DNA of 64,000 nt from Salipiger sp. CCB-MM3 (lineage in GTDB: Bacteria; Pseudomonadota; Alphaproteobacteria; Rhodobacterales; Rhodobacteraceae), in assembly GCF_001687105.1 (NCBI RefSeq), contig NZ_CP014596.1, forward strand, positions 358,501 through 422,500, read 5' to 3'. The notes beneath the pieces were generated by a model. The model saw only the letters and a program-made list of their open reading frames with translations, made no database searches and was not told the origin of the DNA. The position numbers and the translations under genes were made by a program. This document shows positions 1-9,438 of the stretch, in pieces (within the stretch, counting starts at the first letter, position 1; the number at the start of each line of letters is the position of its first letter).

Positions 1-384
1 ACCGCCCAGTTGGGATTGCGCCGGAGAGGGCCGGATAAAGGCGTTGCGGTCGCGCGAGAGCCGCTCCATGCGGGTCTTGTCGCCGAGGATCGAGCCCCCC
101 GAGCGCGCCGAGGAGGGATCGACCGCCAGCACGGCAACCTTGAGCCCCTGCCCCGTCAGCATCATGCCGAAGGCTTCGATGAAGGTGGATTTGCCGACGC
201 CGGGCGTGCCCGAGAGGCCGATGCGCAGCCCTTCGCGGCCCCGGCCCTGCCCGCGCAGCCGCTCCATCAGCGCCGTTGCCTGCGCCCGGTGATCGGCCCG
301 CCCGCTTTCCACCAGCGTGATTGCGCGTGCCAGAGCGCGCCGCTCCCCGGCCTCGATCCGTGCTGCCAGATCCTCGATATCCAT
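1..384 (-). CDS. meaB: MeaB/ArgK-family GTPase, N-terminal part (runs off the window)
   Basis: This is the first 128 codons of a G3E-family P-loop GTPase of the MeaB/ArgK (formerly LAO/AO transport ATPase) type. Known members chaperone adenosylcobalamin-dependent methylmalonyl-CoA mutase. The frame opens with [22 protein letters not shown] and reaches the Walker A motif GTPGVGKST near residue 60. It continues with [21 protein letters not shown], the Mg-binding region typical of the family, followed by [10 protein letters not shown]. The 3' end lies outside the window, so the C-terminal dimerisation arm cannot be checked. It is co-directional with the M20 gene, 122 bp downstream of it, and is probably not functionally part of the amine locus. 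Confidence 0.85.
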   Translation of the reverse strand, partial: MDIEDLAARIEAGERRALARAITLVESGRADHRAQATALMERLRGQGRGREGLRIGLSGTPGVGKSTFIEAFGMMLTGQGLKVAVLAVDPSSARSGGSILGDKTRMERLSRDRNAFIRPSPAQSQLGG

Positions 385-506
385 GCCACCTCGCTCCGTT
401 TGCCCCGATTTGGGCCACGGGCGCAGGCAATGTCCACCCGCGCGGTAGCACCGCGCGGAAAAATCGCAGCGAGATGAAAGAGCCTAGGCGGGCCCCGGAA
501 AGAGTG

Positions 507-1613
507 TCAGCCGCGCAGCAACCGGTCCAGCACGTCGCAGCAGAGGTCCAGCTGGGCGCGGGCGATGGATTCGTCGGGCTGGTGCCCGTCCGCCATGGTG
601 CCCGGCCCGCAGACCACTGTGGGAATCCCCAGCGCGGCAAAGAAACCCGCCTCGGTGCCATAGGAGACCTTGAGCGGCGCGGCATCGGGCAGCAGTGCCG
701 CCAGAGGCGCGATCTCTGGCCGGGACGGGTCGGTGTCGAGCCCGGGATAGGCGCCGGTGCGGGTGATCTCGATCCCTTCGGGCAGGTCGCTTTCGATCCC
801 CGCGAGGATGTCCTCGGCCCGCTCCTGCGCCAGATGGCGGATCTCGAACTCCACCTCGGCATGCTCGGGTACGATGTTGAGCGCCACGCCGCCCTGCATC
901 CGTCCGGCGTGCACGGTGGAACTGGCGATATCATAGGCCGCGTCCTGCGCGCCCTGCTCGGCCAGCCTCTCCTGCGCGGCGCGCAGGGCCGCGATCAGCT
1001 CGGCGGCGAGATGCAGCGCATTGGTGAAGCGCGGCGCCATGGCCGAATGCTTCGCCTCGCCGTGGCAGGTGGCGCGGTAGCTCGCCTTGCCCTTGTGCCC
1101 GATGCCAAGACGCATCAGCGTTGGCTCTCCGACGATGCAGAGGTCGGGGCGGCCAAGCTCGGGGATCACCCGGTCGATCATCTGCGGGATGCCGCGGCAG
1201 CCCACTTCCTCATCCCAGCTGAGCGCGATCATCACCGGGCACTTGGGCGGCGCGTCGCGCAGCGTTTCGGCCAGAGCGAGCACGCAGGCGATGAACCCCT
1301 TCATATCGGTCGTCCCGCGCCCCAGCAGACGATCCCCGCGCCGGGTCAGGGAAAACGGATCGACGCTCCACCTCTGCCCATCCGTTGGCACCACATCGGT
1401 GTGGGCCGACAGCAGAACGCCCCCCTCGCCCTCGCCGAAGCGCGCCAGCAGCCCGGCTTTGGGTGCCCCCTCTGCCGCAATGCGGGTCACGGTGAAACCC
1501 GCCCGGTTCAGAAACCCCTCGACCCAGTCGATCAGCGCAAGGTTCGAACTCGCCGACACCGTGGGAAAGCCGACCAGCGTGGCGAGCAGTTCTTCGACGC
1601 GGGCCAGCCTCAT
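507..1613 (-). CDS. M20-family deacylase (ArgE/DapE-like, acetylornithine deacetylase-like)
   Basis: This 368-residue protein belongs to the dinuclear-zinc M20 peptidase/deacylase family (ArgE, DapE, succinyl-diaminopimelate desuccinylase). Visible metal and catalytic motifs are SAHTDVVP (HxD) near residue 70, GRGTTDMKG near 100, the catalytic-Glu region WDEEVGCRG near 133, GEPT near 162, and the C-terminal CGPGTMADGHQPDE containing the last metal-binding His. Its ATG overlaps the amidohydrolase stop by 4 nt, so the two are translationally coupled. Family annotation would be acetylornithine deacetylase. As the last gene of an amine-catabolism operon it may instead cleave an N-acyl or N-formyl amino acid intermediate. 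That last point is inference. Confidence 0.88.
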   Translation of the reverse strand: MRLARVEELLATLVGFPTVSASSNLALIDWVEGFLNRAGFTVTRIAAEGAPKAGLLARFGEGEGGVLLSAHTDVVPTDGQRWSVDPFSLTRRGDRLLGRGTTDMKGFIACVLALAETLRDAPPKCPVMIALSWDEEVGCRGIPQMIDRVIPELGRPDLCIVGEPTLMRLGIGHKGKASYRATCHGEAKHSAMAPRFTNALHLAAELIAALRAAQERLAEQGAQDAAYDIASSTVHAGRMQGGVALNIVPEHAEVEFEIRHLAQERAEDILAGIESDLPEGIEITRTGAYPGLDTDPSRPEIAPLAALLPDAAPLKVSYGTEAGFFAALGIPTVVCGPGTMADGHQPDESIARAQLDLCCDVLDRLLRG

Positions 1614-3268
1614 GCGTCTGCCTCAAAGACCACGGCGCCATCGCAGATGGTGAGCGCGGCCCGGCAGGCGCCAGCACCCGCGACCAGCGCCCGCGGATCG
1701 CCATCGAGCAGCACCACATCCGCCGCCATGCCCGGCTGCAGCGCCCCGCGTGTGCTCTCGGCAAAGAGCGCATGGGCCCCGCCGAACGTATAAGCCTCGA
1801 TCACCGCCTCGAAAGGAATGCGCTGGTCCGGCACATCCTCGGCCCACGGCTCTCGCGAGAGCGCCGAATGGATCGCATTGAACGGCGAGAGCGGCGCGGT
1901 CGGCCAGTCGGTGCCAAAGGCGAGCGTGGCACCCGCGTCCTGCAGGGTCTTCCATGGAAATGTGTCCTGCCAACGGTCACGGCCCATGATCGACACGGTC
2001 GGCTCGAGCGGCAGGCCGCTGGAGCCCGGCGGATGCACCGGCTGCATCGAGGCCACCACGTCGAGCGCAGCGAAGCGGGCCAGATCGTCTGGGTGCAGCA
2101 TGTCGATATGCTCGACCCGGTGGCGGGCATCGCGGGCACCGTTCTTTGCGCGCGCCGCCTCATAGCCGTCGAGCGCCGTGCGCACGGCGGCATCGCCGAC
2201 GCAATGCACCTGAATTTGCAGCCCCCTCGCATCGGCGTCTTCGCAAAGCGCGGTAAAGCGCTCGTGCGTGAACAGCGGCGCGCTGCGAAAGCCCTGACGG
2301 TCCGGGTAATCATCGGTGCGATAGGCGGTCCATGTGTCGAAGACGCCATCAAGGAACATCTTGATGCGGCCAAAGGAGAGCTTCTCCGAGCCTTTGCGCG
2401 TGGCGGCCTCGATCAACTCATTGATGCGGGTGTCGTCATGCGAGGGCGACAGCCGCATCGCCAGAGAGACGCGGATCGGCAGCGCGCCATCCCGCTCCAT
2501 CTCCGAGAGCAACTCGGCCTGATAGAGGTTGCCGTCCATATTGACGGCGGTGGTGATCCCATAGGCCGCGCAGGCCTTCATCGCGGCGGCAATGGCAGCC
2601 TTGTCGGCGGCACGGTCGGCCTCGCTCACCGGGCCGGGCTCATCCCCCGCCATCGCCGCATTGTCGCGCCCGCCATGGGCCGAGAGCCTGCCGACGAGGC
2701 GCATGGCGTTGCCCTCGCGCAGCTCGCCGTTCGGTTTGCCATCCGGCCCGAGCACGATCTCGGCGTTCTTCACCTCCGGGATTTCATCCATCAGCCCCGC
2801 CGCGGCAAGCGCGGCGGTGTTGGCCCATGCGGTGTGCAGATCGACCGCGTAGACCATCAGCGGTTGATCGGGCAGCAGCGCATCAAGAGCATGTCGGTCG
2901 GGCCGCGTGCCGGGGCCGAGAATTTCATAATTCGCCGAAATGGCGCAGAGCAAAGGACTGCCTTCGCGGCCTTGGCGATAGGCGGTCAGCGCCGCCGCGA
3001 ACGCTGCGCGGGTGTCGATCCCGAAGAGGTTCAACTGACCCAGCGTCACGCCGCCCTGAAAGAGGTGCAGATGACTGTCGCATAGGCCGGGCGAGACCCA
3101 AAGCCCCCCCGCCTCGATCCGCCGAGCGGGCATCTCTCCGTCTGGCATGGCGCCGGGCGTACCGATCCAGTCGATCCGCCCGTCCTTGAGCCGCAGGGAC
3201 ACGGGCGCGCGGCTGAAGATGTCGCGCGCATTGTGGATTTCGAGCGTCTGCGGGCTGGTGCGGGTCAT
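1610..3268 (-). CDS. Amidohydrolase family 3 protein (YtcJ-like)
   Basis: This is a metal-dependent amidohydrolase of about 552 residues (YtcJ/NfdA type). Visible features are the N-terminal metal motif CDSHLHLF, a conserved HTAWANTAAL segment, FLDGVFD where the bridging Lys/Asp region lies, QVHCVGDAAV and RVEHIDML with further metal-binding His, and GTDWPTAP with the catalytic Asp. The start at ATG 3268 (MTRTSPQ) was chosen because the longer frame runs back through a hairpin in the intergenic region. It is coupled to the downstream M20 gene and follows an ABC transporter operon. The substrate is unknown. In this context a cyclic or amide nitrogen compound such as an imidazolone would be a reasonable guess, but only that. 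Confidence 0.87.
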   Translation of the reverse strand: MTRTSPQTLEIHNARDIFSRAPVSLRLKDGRIDWIGTPGAMPDGEMPARRIEAGGLWVSPGLCDSHLHLFQGGVTLGQLNLFGIDTRAAFAAALTAYRQGREGSPLLCAISANYEILGPGTRPDRHALDALLPDQPLMVYAVDLHTAWANTAALAAAGLMDEIPEVKNAEIVLGPDGKPNGELREGNAMRLVGRLSAHGGRDNAAMAGDEPGPVSEADRAADKAAIAAAMKACAAYGITTAVNMDGNLYQAELLSEMERDGALPIRVSLAMRLSPSHDDTRINELIEAATRKGSEKLSFGRIKMFLDGVFDTWTAYRTDDYPDRQGFRSAPLFTHERFTALCEDADARGLQIQVHCVGDAAVRTALDGYEAARAKNGARDARHRVEHIDMLHPDDLARFAALDVVASMQPVHPPGSSGLPLEPTVSIMGRDRWQDTFPWKTLQDAGATLAFGTDWPTAPLSPFNAIHSALSREPWAEDVPDQRIPFEAVIEAYTFGGAHALFAESTRGALQPGMAADVVLLDGDPRALVAGAGACRAALTICDGAVVFEADA

Positions 3269-3296
3269 GGCATCGGGGCTTTCGATCAATGGAAGG

Positions 3297-3325
3297 CGCC
3301 CGGCCAGAGCGTCTCCGGCCGGGCG
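3297..3325 (-). terminator. Intercistronic GC-rich hairpin between the binding-protein and amidohydrolase genes
   Basis: Arms CGCCCGGCC and GGCCGGGCG are perfectly complementary, and an inner GAG/CTC pair extends the stem past one mismatch. On the minus strand it follows the stop of the binding-protein gene by about 20 nt. No clear T-run follows, so it is more likely a partial terminator or an mRNA-stabilising stem that lowers expression of the downstream hydrolases. Confidence 0.55.
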
Positions 3326-3346
3326 TGGCAATTGCGGGTTCAGCGC

Positions 3347-4366
3347 TTATTGCAGCAGGTCGGTCCAGACCTTGGTCACCAGATCCTGCGCCGCGGGCGA
3401 GCAGGCCTTGGAGAATTCGACCGGCACCGTCGGGAACAGTTCGGGGGCGTTCTCGGGGGTGTATTTGGCTTTCTCGAGGTCCAGCTCCACCGGCGAAGAG
3501 TGGGCGTAGTAGTTGTACTGGATCGTCGCGTTCTCCACCTCGGACATGAAGTCGATGAACTGCTTCGCACCTTCGACGTTCTCGGCGCCCTTCGGCACGA
3601 CGAAGCTGTCGAGCCAGCCCACGAGACCCTCTTTGGGCTCGGCGTAGACGATGTTCGAGCCCGCATTGCGGGTTTTCAGCACGTTGCCGTCCCACCAGAA
3701 GTGCGCGCCGACCTCACCTGTGCCGATGCGGTTTTCGATGTTGTCCGAGCTGTAGGCGGCCACGTCGGGCTTTTGCGCCATCAGCAGATCGTAGACCTTC
3801 TTCATCTCGGATTTGTCCTCCGAGCAGAAGGGCACGCCGAGATAGAGCTGCGCCGCGCCCACAACCTCATCCGGGTAAGACAGCGAGGCCACCTTGCCCT
3901 TCAGATCGGCGGGCGGGGTGAAATAGACCTCCCAGCTGTCGATCGGGCCCTCATAGACGTCGCGGTTCACCGCAAACCCTGCGGTGCCATAGGCGAGCGG
4001 GATCGAATAGGCGTTTTCAGGATCCCACCACTTGCCCTTCCATTTGTCGTCCACCTGCGCGTAGGCGGCGAGATCTTTCGCACCGATGTCTTCCAGCAGC
4101 CCCTCGTCGATCATGATCTTCACGAAGTGCTGCGAGGGGGTCACGATGTCATAGCCCGACGAGCCTGCCTGCAGCTTGGTCAGCGCATCCTCGTTAGACT
4201 GGAAACCGTCGGTGTTGACGGTCATGCCGGTCTGCGCCTCGAATTTCTCGATGAGTTCGGGGGCGATGGAATCCGACCAGGTGTAGAGATTGAGCGTGCC
4301 GCCCGCATGGGCCGGCAGCGCCAGCGCGACGGCGGTGGCCGCGCCGAGGAGGGTCTTGAGTTTCAT
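3347..4366 (-). CDS. Periplasmic substrate-binding protein of a polyamine-type ABC importer
   Basis: This is a 339-residue secreted solute-binding protein of the PotD/PotF (spermidine/putrescine) family. It begins with a Sec signal peptide (MKLKTLLGAATAVALALPAHA) and continues with LNLYTWSDSIAPELIEKFE, the typical PotD/PotF opening. Further family stretches are YDIVTPSQHFVKIMIDEGLL, PLAYGTAGFAVNRD and WLDSFVVPKGA. The start is supported by an AGGAGA ribosome-binding site 7 nt upstream; the longer open frame is read-through of the permease region. It lies directly behind two permease genes and the ATPase gene, giving a complete importer. The ligand is probably a small cationic amine. Confidence 0.9.
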   Translation of the reverse strand: MKLKTLLGAATAVALALPAHAGGTLNLYTWSDSIAPELIEKFEAQTGMTVNTDGFQSNEDALTKLQAGSSGYDIVTPSQHFVKIMIDEGLLEDIGAKDLAAYAQVDDKWKGKWWDPENAYSIPLAYGTAGFAVNRDVYEGPIDSWEVYFTPPADLKGKVASLSYPDEVVGAAQLYLGVPFCSEDKSEMKKVYDLLMAQKPDVAAYSSDNIENRIGTGEVGAHFWWDGNVLKTRNAGSNIVYAEPKEGLVGWLDSFVVPKGAENVEGAKQFIDFMSEVENATIQYNYYAHSSPVELDLEKAKYTPENAPELFPTVPVEFSKACSPAAQDLVTKVWTDLLQ

Positions 4367-4401
4367 GGATGTCTCTCCTGTTGGTTTTTCGTTGGGAGGT
4401 A

Positions 4402-5202
4402 TCAGCCGCGCCGCATCGACCGGGCCGACAGGACCAGCGCGACGGTCGCGATGATGAGGGAAGCGAGGATCAGCAGGGTCGAGATCGCGTTGAGCTCGGG
4501 CGTGGTGCCCTGCTTGATCAGGCCGAAGATATAGACCGGCAGCGTCGTGGTGCCGCCGGTGGCGAGCAGGTTCGAAGTGATGAAATCGTCCATCGAGATC
4601 ACGAAGGCCAACATCGCCCCGGCAAAGACGCCGGGCAGGATCAGCGGCAGCGTCACCCGCCGGAAGGCGGTGAAGGGGGATGCGTAAAGGTCTTTGGCGG
4701 CCTCTTCGTAGTCGCGGCTCATGCCCTGCATCCGGGCGCGGATCGGCAGGAAGGCAAACGGCGTGCAGAAAGTCGAATGCGCCACGATCAGCCGTGCCAT
4801 GCCGTTCGAGAATCCCAGCTGCGAGAAGAGGATCAGCGAGGCCACGGCGACCACGATCTCGGGCAGCAGCAGCGGCAGGTTGACCACGGTCTCCGACAGG
4901 CGGCGAAAGCGCATGGTCTCGTTGCGGCTGAGCACCATGGCCGCCGAAAGCGCGACCAGCGTCGACACGGTGGTGGCGATGACCGCCACGGTCAGCGAGA
5001 CGCGCAGCGCATCCAGAAGCGCGCGGTTGGTCAGCGCGGCCTCGTACCACTTCATCGAAAAGCCGGTCCACACCGAGACGAGACGGTTTTCGTTGAACGA
5101 GAACCAGATCACCACGGCGATGGGCGCGTAGAGCCACAGGAAGAACACCCAAGTGACCAGCCCCGCGCCGGGGTAGTGGCGGACGTTGTGCGCCTTGCTC
5201 AT
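4402..5202 (-). CDS. ABC importer inner-membrane permease, PotC/PotI-like
   Basis: This 266-residue permease is of the PotC type. Hydrophobic segments fall around residues 14-34, 65-90, 100-125, 130-150, 180-205 and 235-258. The EAA loop that contacts the ATPase is visible as EEAAKDLYASPFTAFRRVTLP. The ATG at 5202 overlaps the stop of the upstream permease gene by 4 nt. With its PotB-like partner it should form the translocation channel for the amine bound by the adjacent periplasmic protein. The substrate cannot be read from the permease sequence. Confidence 0.9.
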   Translation of the reverse strand: MSKAHNVRHYPGAGLVTWVFFLWLYAPIAVVIWFSFNENRLVSVWTGFSMKWYEAALTNRALLDALRVSLTVAVIATTVSTLVALSAAMVLSRNETMRFRRLSETVVNLPLLLPEIVVAVASLILFSQLGFSNGMARLIVAHSTFCTPFAFLPIRARMQGMSRDYEEAAKDLYASPFTAFRRVTLPLILPGVFAGAMLAFVISMDDFITSNLLATGGTTTLPVYIFGLIKQGTTPELNAISTLLILASLIIATVALVLSARSMRRG

Positions 5203-6062
5203 GCCCGAGCCTCCTTGCGCATCGCGCGGCGCGCGTTGATCAGCAGCACGATGACCACCATCGCCATCAGCACCAGCGCCACCGCGGCCCCGAAGGGCCA
5301 GTTGCGCGCGCCGCCGAATTGGGTCTGGATCAGCGTGCCCATCATCATCTGCTTGCCGCCGCCCAGCAGCATCGGCTCGAGCACCGTGCCGAGCGCCGGA
5401 ACGAAGACCAGCACCGCGCCTGCGGCGAGCCCCGGCCATGTCAGCGGCAGGATCACCCGGCGCGCCGTGGTCCAGCGGCTGGCGTAAAGGTCAGCCCCTG
5501 CCTCCAGCAGCGCCGGGTCGAGCTTTTCGATCGCGGCGAAGACCGGCAGCACCATCAGCGGGATATAGCTGTAGACCATGCCCACCAGCATCGCGCCGGG
5601 GGTGAAGAGCAACGTGCCCTCGCCGCCGATCCAGTGCCAGAAGCGGCCCAAGAAACCCTCGTTTCCGAGAATGATCAGCCACGCATAGACCCGCACGATC
5701 ATCGACACCCAGAACGGCAACGTCACAAGATAGATCAAAATCGCCTTCATCCGCGGCGGGCGGGTGGCGATCACATAGGCCACGGGCAACGCGAGGATCA
5801 TGCAGATCAGCGTCGTGGCCCCGGCCAGCAGCAGCGTGCGGGCGATGATGGCCAGATACTTGGGATCGAAGACGAGATTGCCATCCCAATCCTCGCTGAA
5901 CAGGATGCCGCGATAGGAGAGCGGGTTGAAATCCCACGCAAAGCCGCCGTAGGAGCCGCGCTCGGCCACCGAGACGGCGGCGACGATCAGCAGCGGGACC
6001 ATCAGCGTGCCCAGCATCAGCACCCATGCGGGCATCAGGCCCCAGATGCGCGCGCCCCTCAT
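5199..6062 (-). CDS. ABC importer inner-membrane permease, PotB/PotH-like
   Basis: This 287-residue permease of the PotB type has several clear membrane helices (for example [20 protein letters not shown] near the N-terminus and [20 protein letters not shown] near the C-terminus). The EAA loop reads [20 protein letters not shown]. It overlaps the upstream ATPase gene and the downstream permease gene by 4 nt each, which indicates tight translational coupling inside the transporter operon. Confidence 0.9.
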   Translation of the reverse strand: MRGARIWGLMPAWVLMLGTLMVPLLIVAAVSVAERGSYGGFAWDFNPLSYRGILFSEDWDGNLVFDPKYLAIIARTLLLAGATTLICMILALPVAYVIATRPPRMKAILIYLVTLPFWVSMIVRVYAWLIILGNEGFLGRFWHWIGGEGTLLFTPGAMLVGMVYSYIPLMVLPVFAAIEKLDPALLEAGADLYASRWTTARRVILPLTWPGLAAGAVLVFVPALGTVLEPMLLGGGKQMMMGTLIQTQFGGARNWPFGAAVALVLMAMVVIVLLINARRAMRKEARA

Positions 6063-7132
6063 TGCGCCAGCACCCGCACCGACTCGTCGCGAAAGCCAAG
6101 GCGGACCTCCTGCCCGATGGCGTAGCTTTCGGCCTGACTGAGCGCATTGCGGCGCGAGACGCGCAGGCTTGCACCGCCGGTCTCGACGACGAAATGCGTA
6201 TAGCCGCCCATATAGTTGCGCGACCGGATGGTGCCGGTCATCACGTTGCCCGTGGCCTGATCCTGTAGGCCGATCTTCTCGGGGCGCAGCGACATGGTGG
6301 CCGGGCCGGTGCCGGTCAGCCCCTTTTGCGCCGCGTCGAACTCCAGTCCCAGCGGTGTGCGGATCCGCGCCCGCGCGCCGTCCAGCGAGATCACCTCGGC
6401 GTCGAGGAAATTGCTCTCACCGATGAAGTCGGCGACAAAGCGGTTCTCAGGCTCTTCGTAGATCTCGGCGGGCGTGCCGATCTGCTGCACCCGTCCCTGC
6501 CCCAGCACGCAGATGCGGTCGGACATGTCGAGCGCCTCTTCTTGATCGTGAGTGACGAAGATGAAGGTGATGCCGGTCTTGCGCTGCAGCGCGCGCAACT
6601 CGTCGCGCATGGCTTGCCGCAGCTTCAGGTCGAGCGCAGAGAGCGGCTCGTCCAGCAGCAGCACCTTGGGTTCGGGGGCGAGCGCGCGGGCCAATGCGAT
6701 GCGCTGGCGTTGCCCACCCGAAAGCTGATCGGGGCGGCGGCTGGCAAAGGCGGTCATATGCACCAGCTCGAGCATCTCGGCGACGCGGGCCTCGCGCCGC
6801 GCCTTGTCCCAGCCGAGGTTCTCGAGGCCGAAGGCGATGTTCTGCGCCAGCGTCATATGCGGAAAGAGCGCATAGCTCTGAAAGACGGTGTTCACCCGCC
6901 GCTTGTGCGCGGGCAGTTGGTCGATCTCCTGCCCAAAGAGCACGATCGCGCCCTCGCTGGGGGTCTCGAAGCCGGCGATCATCCGCAGCAGCGTGGTCTT
7001 GCCGCAGCCCGAAGGCCCCAGCAGGGTGAAGAACTCGTTCTCGTGGATGGTGAAATCGACGTGGTCGAGCGCCTGATAGTCGCCGAAGCGTTTCGAGACG
7101 TTGAAGACTTCTACGGCCTTTCCGCGTGTCAT
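6059..7132 (-). CDS. ABC importer ATP-binding protein, PotA-like
   Basis: This 357-residue ATPase energises the polyamine-type importer. The nucleotide-binding domain has Walker [10 protein letters not shown] (about residue 39), Q-loop VFQSYALFP, signature [15 protein letters not shown], Walker [13 protein letters not shown] and H-loop [12 protein letters not shown]-terminal TOBE-like domain (SLRPEKIGL onward) follows, as in PotA. The ATG at 7132 gives the usual family length; the longer frame upstream is noncoding. It is the first gene of the transporter block behind the flavoprotein dehydrogenase, separated from it by a strong hairpin. Confidence 0.92.
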   Translation of the reverse strand: MTRGKAVEVFNVSKRFGDYQALDHVDFTIHENEFFTLLGPSGCGKTTLLRMIAGFETPSEGAIVLFGQEIDQLPAHKRRVNTVFQSYALFPHMTLAQNIAFGLENLGWDKARREARVAEMLELVHMTAFASRRPDQLSGGQRQRIALARALAPEPKVLLLDEPLSALDLKLRQAMRDELRALQRKTGITFIFVTHDQEEALDMSDRICVLGQGRVQQIGTPAEIYEEPENRFVADFIGESNFLDAEVISLDGARARIRTPLGLEFDAAQKGLTGTGPATMSLRPEKIGLQDQATGNVMTGTIRSRNYMGGYTHFVVETGGASLRVSRRNALSQAESYAIGQEVRLGFRDESVRVLAQ

Positions 7133-7155
7133 GGTGAGATCCCTGTGTCTGGGGC

Positions 7156-7183
7156 CCGGCGCCGCCCTCCCCTGCGGCGCCGG
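7156..7183 (-). terminator. Strong GC hairpin between dehydrogenase and transporter genes
   Basis: A perfect 10-bp stem is formed by CCGGCGCCGC and GCGGCGCCGG around an 8-nt loop. It sits 8 bp after the dehydrogenase stop and 24 bp before the ATPase start on the minus strand. There is no following T-run. It may act as a partial terminator or processing barrier that sets different levels for enzyme and transporter. Confidence 0.6.
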
Positions 7184-7191
7184 ACGGGGGG

Positions 7192-9255
7192 TTAGGCGAG
7201 TTGCGTGACCTCGCGGCGGAACGGCAGCGCGTCGCCGATGTCGGGCATGTCGAGCTCGCGGGCGTAGCGGTGACCGGCGTAGGTGGCCCATGCGATCGGG
7301 CCGGGGGCTGCCGCATCCCCGATCAGCTTGACCGACTTGATGCCAGCGTCGGCCCACTCGTCCTCACGCGCCTTCAGCTCGTGGTAGAGCGCATCATCAG
7401 AGATGCGGGAGGCGACCATCACCACGGCCTCGCAGCCGATGGCCGAGGTCTGGCCGGTGTAGGTGCATTCGGTCACGACCTCGCCCGCCTTCAATTCGGC
7501 GATGCCGGTGTTGAGCACGATCTTCACGCCCGCCTCGACCAGCCGCTTGTGGATCGCCGCCTGTTCGAGCGTGTTGAGCGTCCAGTCCGACACATAGGCC
7601 GAGGGGGTGACGAAGGTCACCTTGCAGCCTGCCTTGGCCAGCAACTCGGCGATGACGCCGCCCATGTAGTAGTGATCGTCGTCGAAAAGCACGACCTCGC
7701 CCTTGGGCAACTGGCCCGCCATGATGTCGTCGGGGGTGAAGACCGGCATCGCCGGATCGGCGGGCATCGGCACCACGTGCTGGCGCGAGACCCCATCGGC
7801 GCGCCAATGCGAGCCGGTGGCGATGCACACGTTCTCGAAACCGAACTCGAGGATGTCCTGCGCGGTGAGGCGGCTGTCGAAATAGGTCTCGGCATTTGCG
7901 CGCTGCGACAGCTGATAGCTGCGATAATCGACCACGCGGCCCCATGCCGAAAGCCCGGGCAGCAGCCGCTCACGAGCGACACGGCCGCCCAGTTCGGTGC
8001 CCGCCTCGGCCAGCGCCACGTCATAGCCGCGCACCGCCAGCGCACGTGCCGCTTCGAGACCGGCAGGGCCCGCCCCGACGATCAGCGCGTTCGAGCTGCC
8101 GCCTTTGGCGTTCATCGTCTCGGGGTGCCAATCCTTGCGCCACTCTTCCATGAAGGTGGGGTTTTGGGTGCAGCGGCTGATCGACATGGTCATGTCGCCA
8201 GTGATGCAGATGTTGCAGCCGATGCATTCCCGGATGTCCTCGATCCGGCCTTCCTCGATCTTCTTGGGCAGGAAGGGATCGGCGATCGACGGGCGGGCGC
8301 AGCCGATGAAGTCGAGCACGCCCTGCCGCACCAGCCGTGCCATCACATCAGGCGAGGTGAAGCGGCCGACGCCAACCACCGGCTTTGAGGTCAGCTCGCG
8401 GATGCCGTTGACCAGCACTTCCTGCGCCGCCTCTTCCTTGAAACGCGAGGGGCCCGAGCAGTCTTCCCAAGTGCCCTGCGCCAGATCCCAGAGGTCCGGC
8501 AGGTCGGCGTTCATCTCGATGAACTCGCGCACTTCGGCGTTGGAAAAGCCAAGCTGGCCGATGGTCTCGTCGAGGCTGACACGCAGGGTGATGCCCATGG
8601 TGTCGCCCACCGCGTCGCGCATGTCGGCGATCACCTCGTTGACGAAGCGGGCGCGGTTCTCCAGCGAGCCGCCGTATTCGTCGGTGCGCTGGTTGGTGGC
8701 GCGCGACAGGAAGTGCTGGAAGATGCCGAAGCCATGCGCGCCGTAGAGGCAGATCAGGTCGAACCCGGCGATCTTCGAGCGCTTGGCGGCATTGACGAAC
8801 CAGCGGCGCAGATCGCGGATGTCGGTCTTGTCCATCGCGCGCGCCTGCACCGGGTCATTGGTGAAGGTGCGGATCGGTAGTGCCGAGGGGGCCAGCGGCA
8901 CCTCCTTGGTGTAGAGGTTCGGGCCGTTGATGCCGGAATAGGCCAACTGGATGCCAGCCAGCGCGCCGTTGGTCTTCATCGCGTCGGACATGCGGCGCAG
9001 CGCGGGGATGTCGGCGTCGTCCCAGAGGCGCTGCTCGATGAACGGGGTGATCTCCGAGGTGTGGTGCATCTCGGTCTGCTCGGTGAAGATCACGCCCCAG
9101 CCACCCTCGGCCTTCACGCCGCGCATGGCCGCAACGGCAGAGGGGTCGCGATAGCCGCCGCCGTTGCAATGCGGCACTTGGTAGAACCGGTTCTTCGCGG
9201 TCAGCGGGCCGATCTTGGCGGGTTCGAACAGGATATCGTAGCTGGGGTTTCGCAC
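7192..9255 (-). CDS. Trimethylamine/histamine dehydrogenase-family iron-sulfur flavoprotein
   Basis: This 687-residue protein has an N-terminal old-yellow-enzyme-like FMN barrel, a 4Fe-4S site and C-terminal FAD/NAD-type nucleotide-binding folds. It aligns residue for residue with trimethylamine dehydrogenase (TMADH) at the start: HC30 is the TMADH cysteine that carries 6-S-cysteinyl FMN. Cys344, 347, 350 and 362 (CIGCNIC...RC) bind the cluster, and YGAH (Tyr171/His174) matches the TMADH catalytic Tyr/His. The TMADH aromatic bowl Tyr60/Trp264/Trp355 is here Gln60/Trp256/Asp354, the combination I recall for histamine dehydrogenase. The TMADH Trp105 position is Ala. It should oxidatively deaminate an amine to an aldehyde plus ammonia. 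The exact substrate is inferred. Confidence 0.9.
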   Translation of the reverse strand: MRNPSYDILFEPAKIGPLTAKNRFYQVPHCNGGGYRDPSAVAAMRGVKAEGGWGVIFTEQTEMHHTSEITPFIEQRLWDDADIPALRRMSDAMKTNGALAGIQLAYSGINGPNLYTKEVPLAPSALPIRTFTNDPVQARAMDKTDIRDLRRWFVNAAKRSKIAGFDLICLYGAHGFGIFQHFLSRATNQRTDEYGGSLENRARFVNEVIADMRDAVGDTMGITLRVSLDETIGQLGFSNAEVREFIEMNADLPDLWDLAQGTWEDCSGPSRFKEEAAQEVLVNGIRELTSKPVVGVGRFTSPDVMARLVRQGVLDFIGCARPSIADPFLPKKIEEGRIEDIRECIGCNICITGDMTMSISRCTQNPTFMEEWRKDWHPETMNAKGGSSNALIVGAGPAGLEAARALAVRGYDVALAEAGTELGGRVARERLLPGLSAWGRVVDYRSYQLSQRANAETYFDSRLTAQDILEFGFENVCIATGSHWRADGVSRQHVVPMPADPAMPVFTPDDIMAGQLPKGEVVLFDDDHYYMGGVIAELLAKAGCKVTFVTPSAYVSDWTLNTLEQAAIHKRLVEAGVKIVLNTGIAELKAGEVVTECTYTGQTSAIGCEAVVMVASRISDDALYHELKAREDEWADAGIKSVKLIGDAAAPGPIAWATYAGHRYARELDMPDIGDALPFRREVTQLA

Positions 9256-9348
9256 CGTCTTCTCCTTGCGGCGTGTCGTCGTGCCGGGCTCGGTGCTTTG
9301 ATCGGTCGGAGTAAGGTTCGAGTAAATTATACCTTCTGAAAGCTTGAG

Positions 9349-9379
9349 TTAGCCTCACCCTAATCGCTGAATTAGGGTG
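9349..9379. promoter_or_regulatory. LysR-type operator A upstream of the dehydrogenase-transporter operon
   Basis: The 15-mer TTAGCCTCACCCTAA (9349-9363) is a dyad with the T-N11-A arrangement of LysR boxes. It overlaps a second perfect inverted repeat with arms CACCCTAAT and ATTAGGGTG (9356-9379). It lies about 94-124 bp upstream of the dehydrogenase start and next to the LysR gene. Closely related 15-mers occur at 10395-10409 and 13496-13510. Confidence 0.75.
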
Positions 9380-9438
9380 CAGCTTGCCTGCGCAGCATTT
9401 GGCGTAAAAAATGAAATTGGGTCAGATATATAGCGCCG

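Noticed and set aside
10..477. Plus-strand frame of 155 codons over the MeaB gene start
   Set aside because: Arg/Pro/Ala-rich shadow of the minus-strand GTPase gene; no ribosome-binding site and no known domain.
4367..5152. Long 5' extension of the binding-protein frame (601 codons in total)
   Set aside because: The first 260 residues are an out-of-frame reading of the permease gene; the true start has a signal peptide and AGGAGA site.
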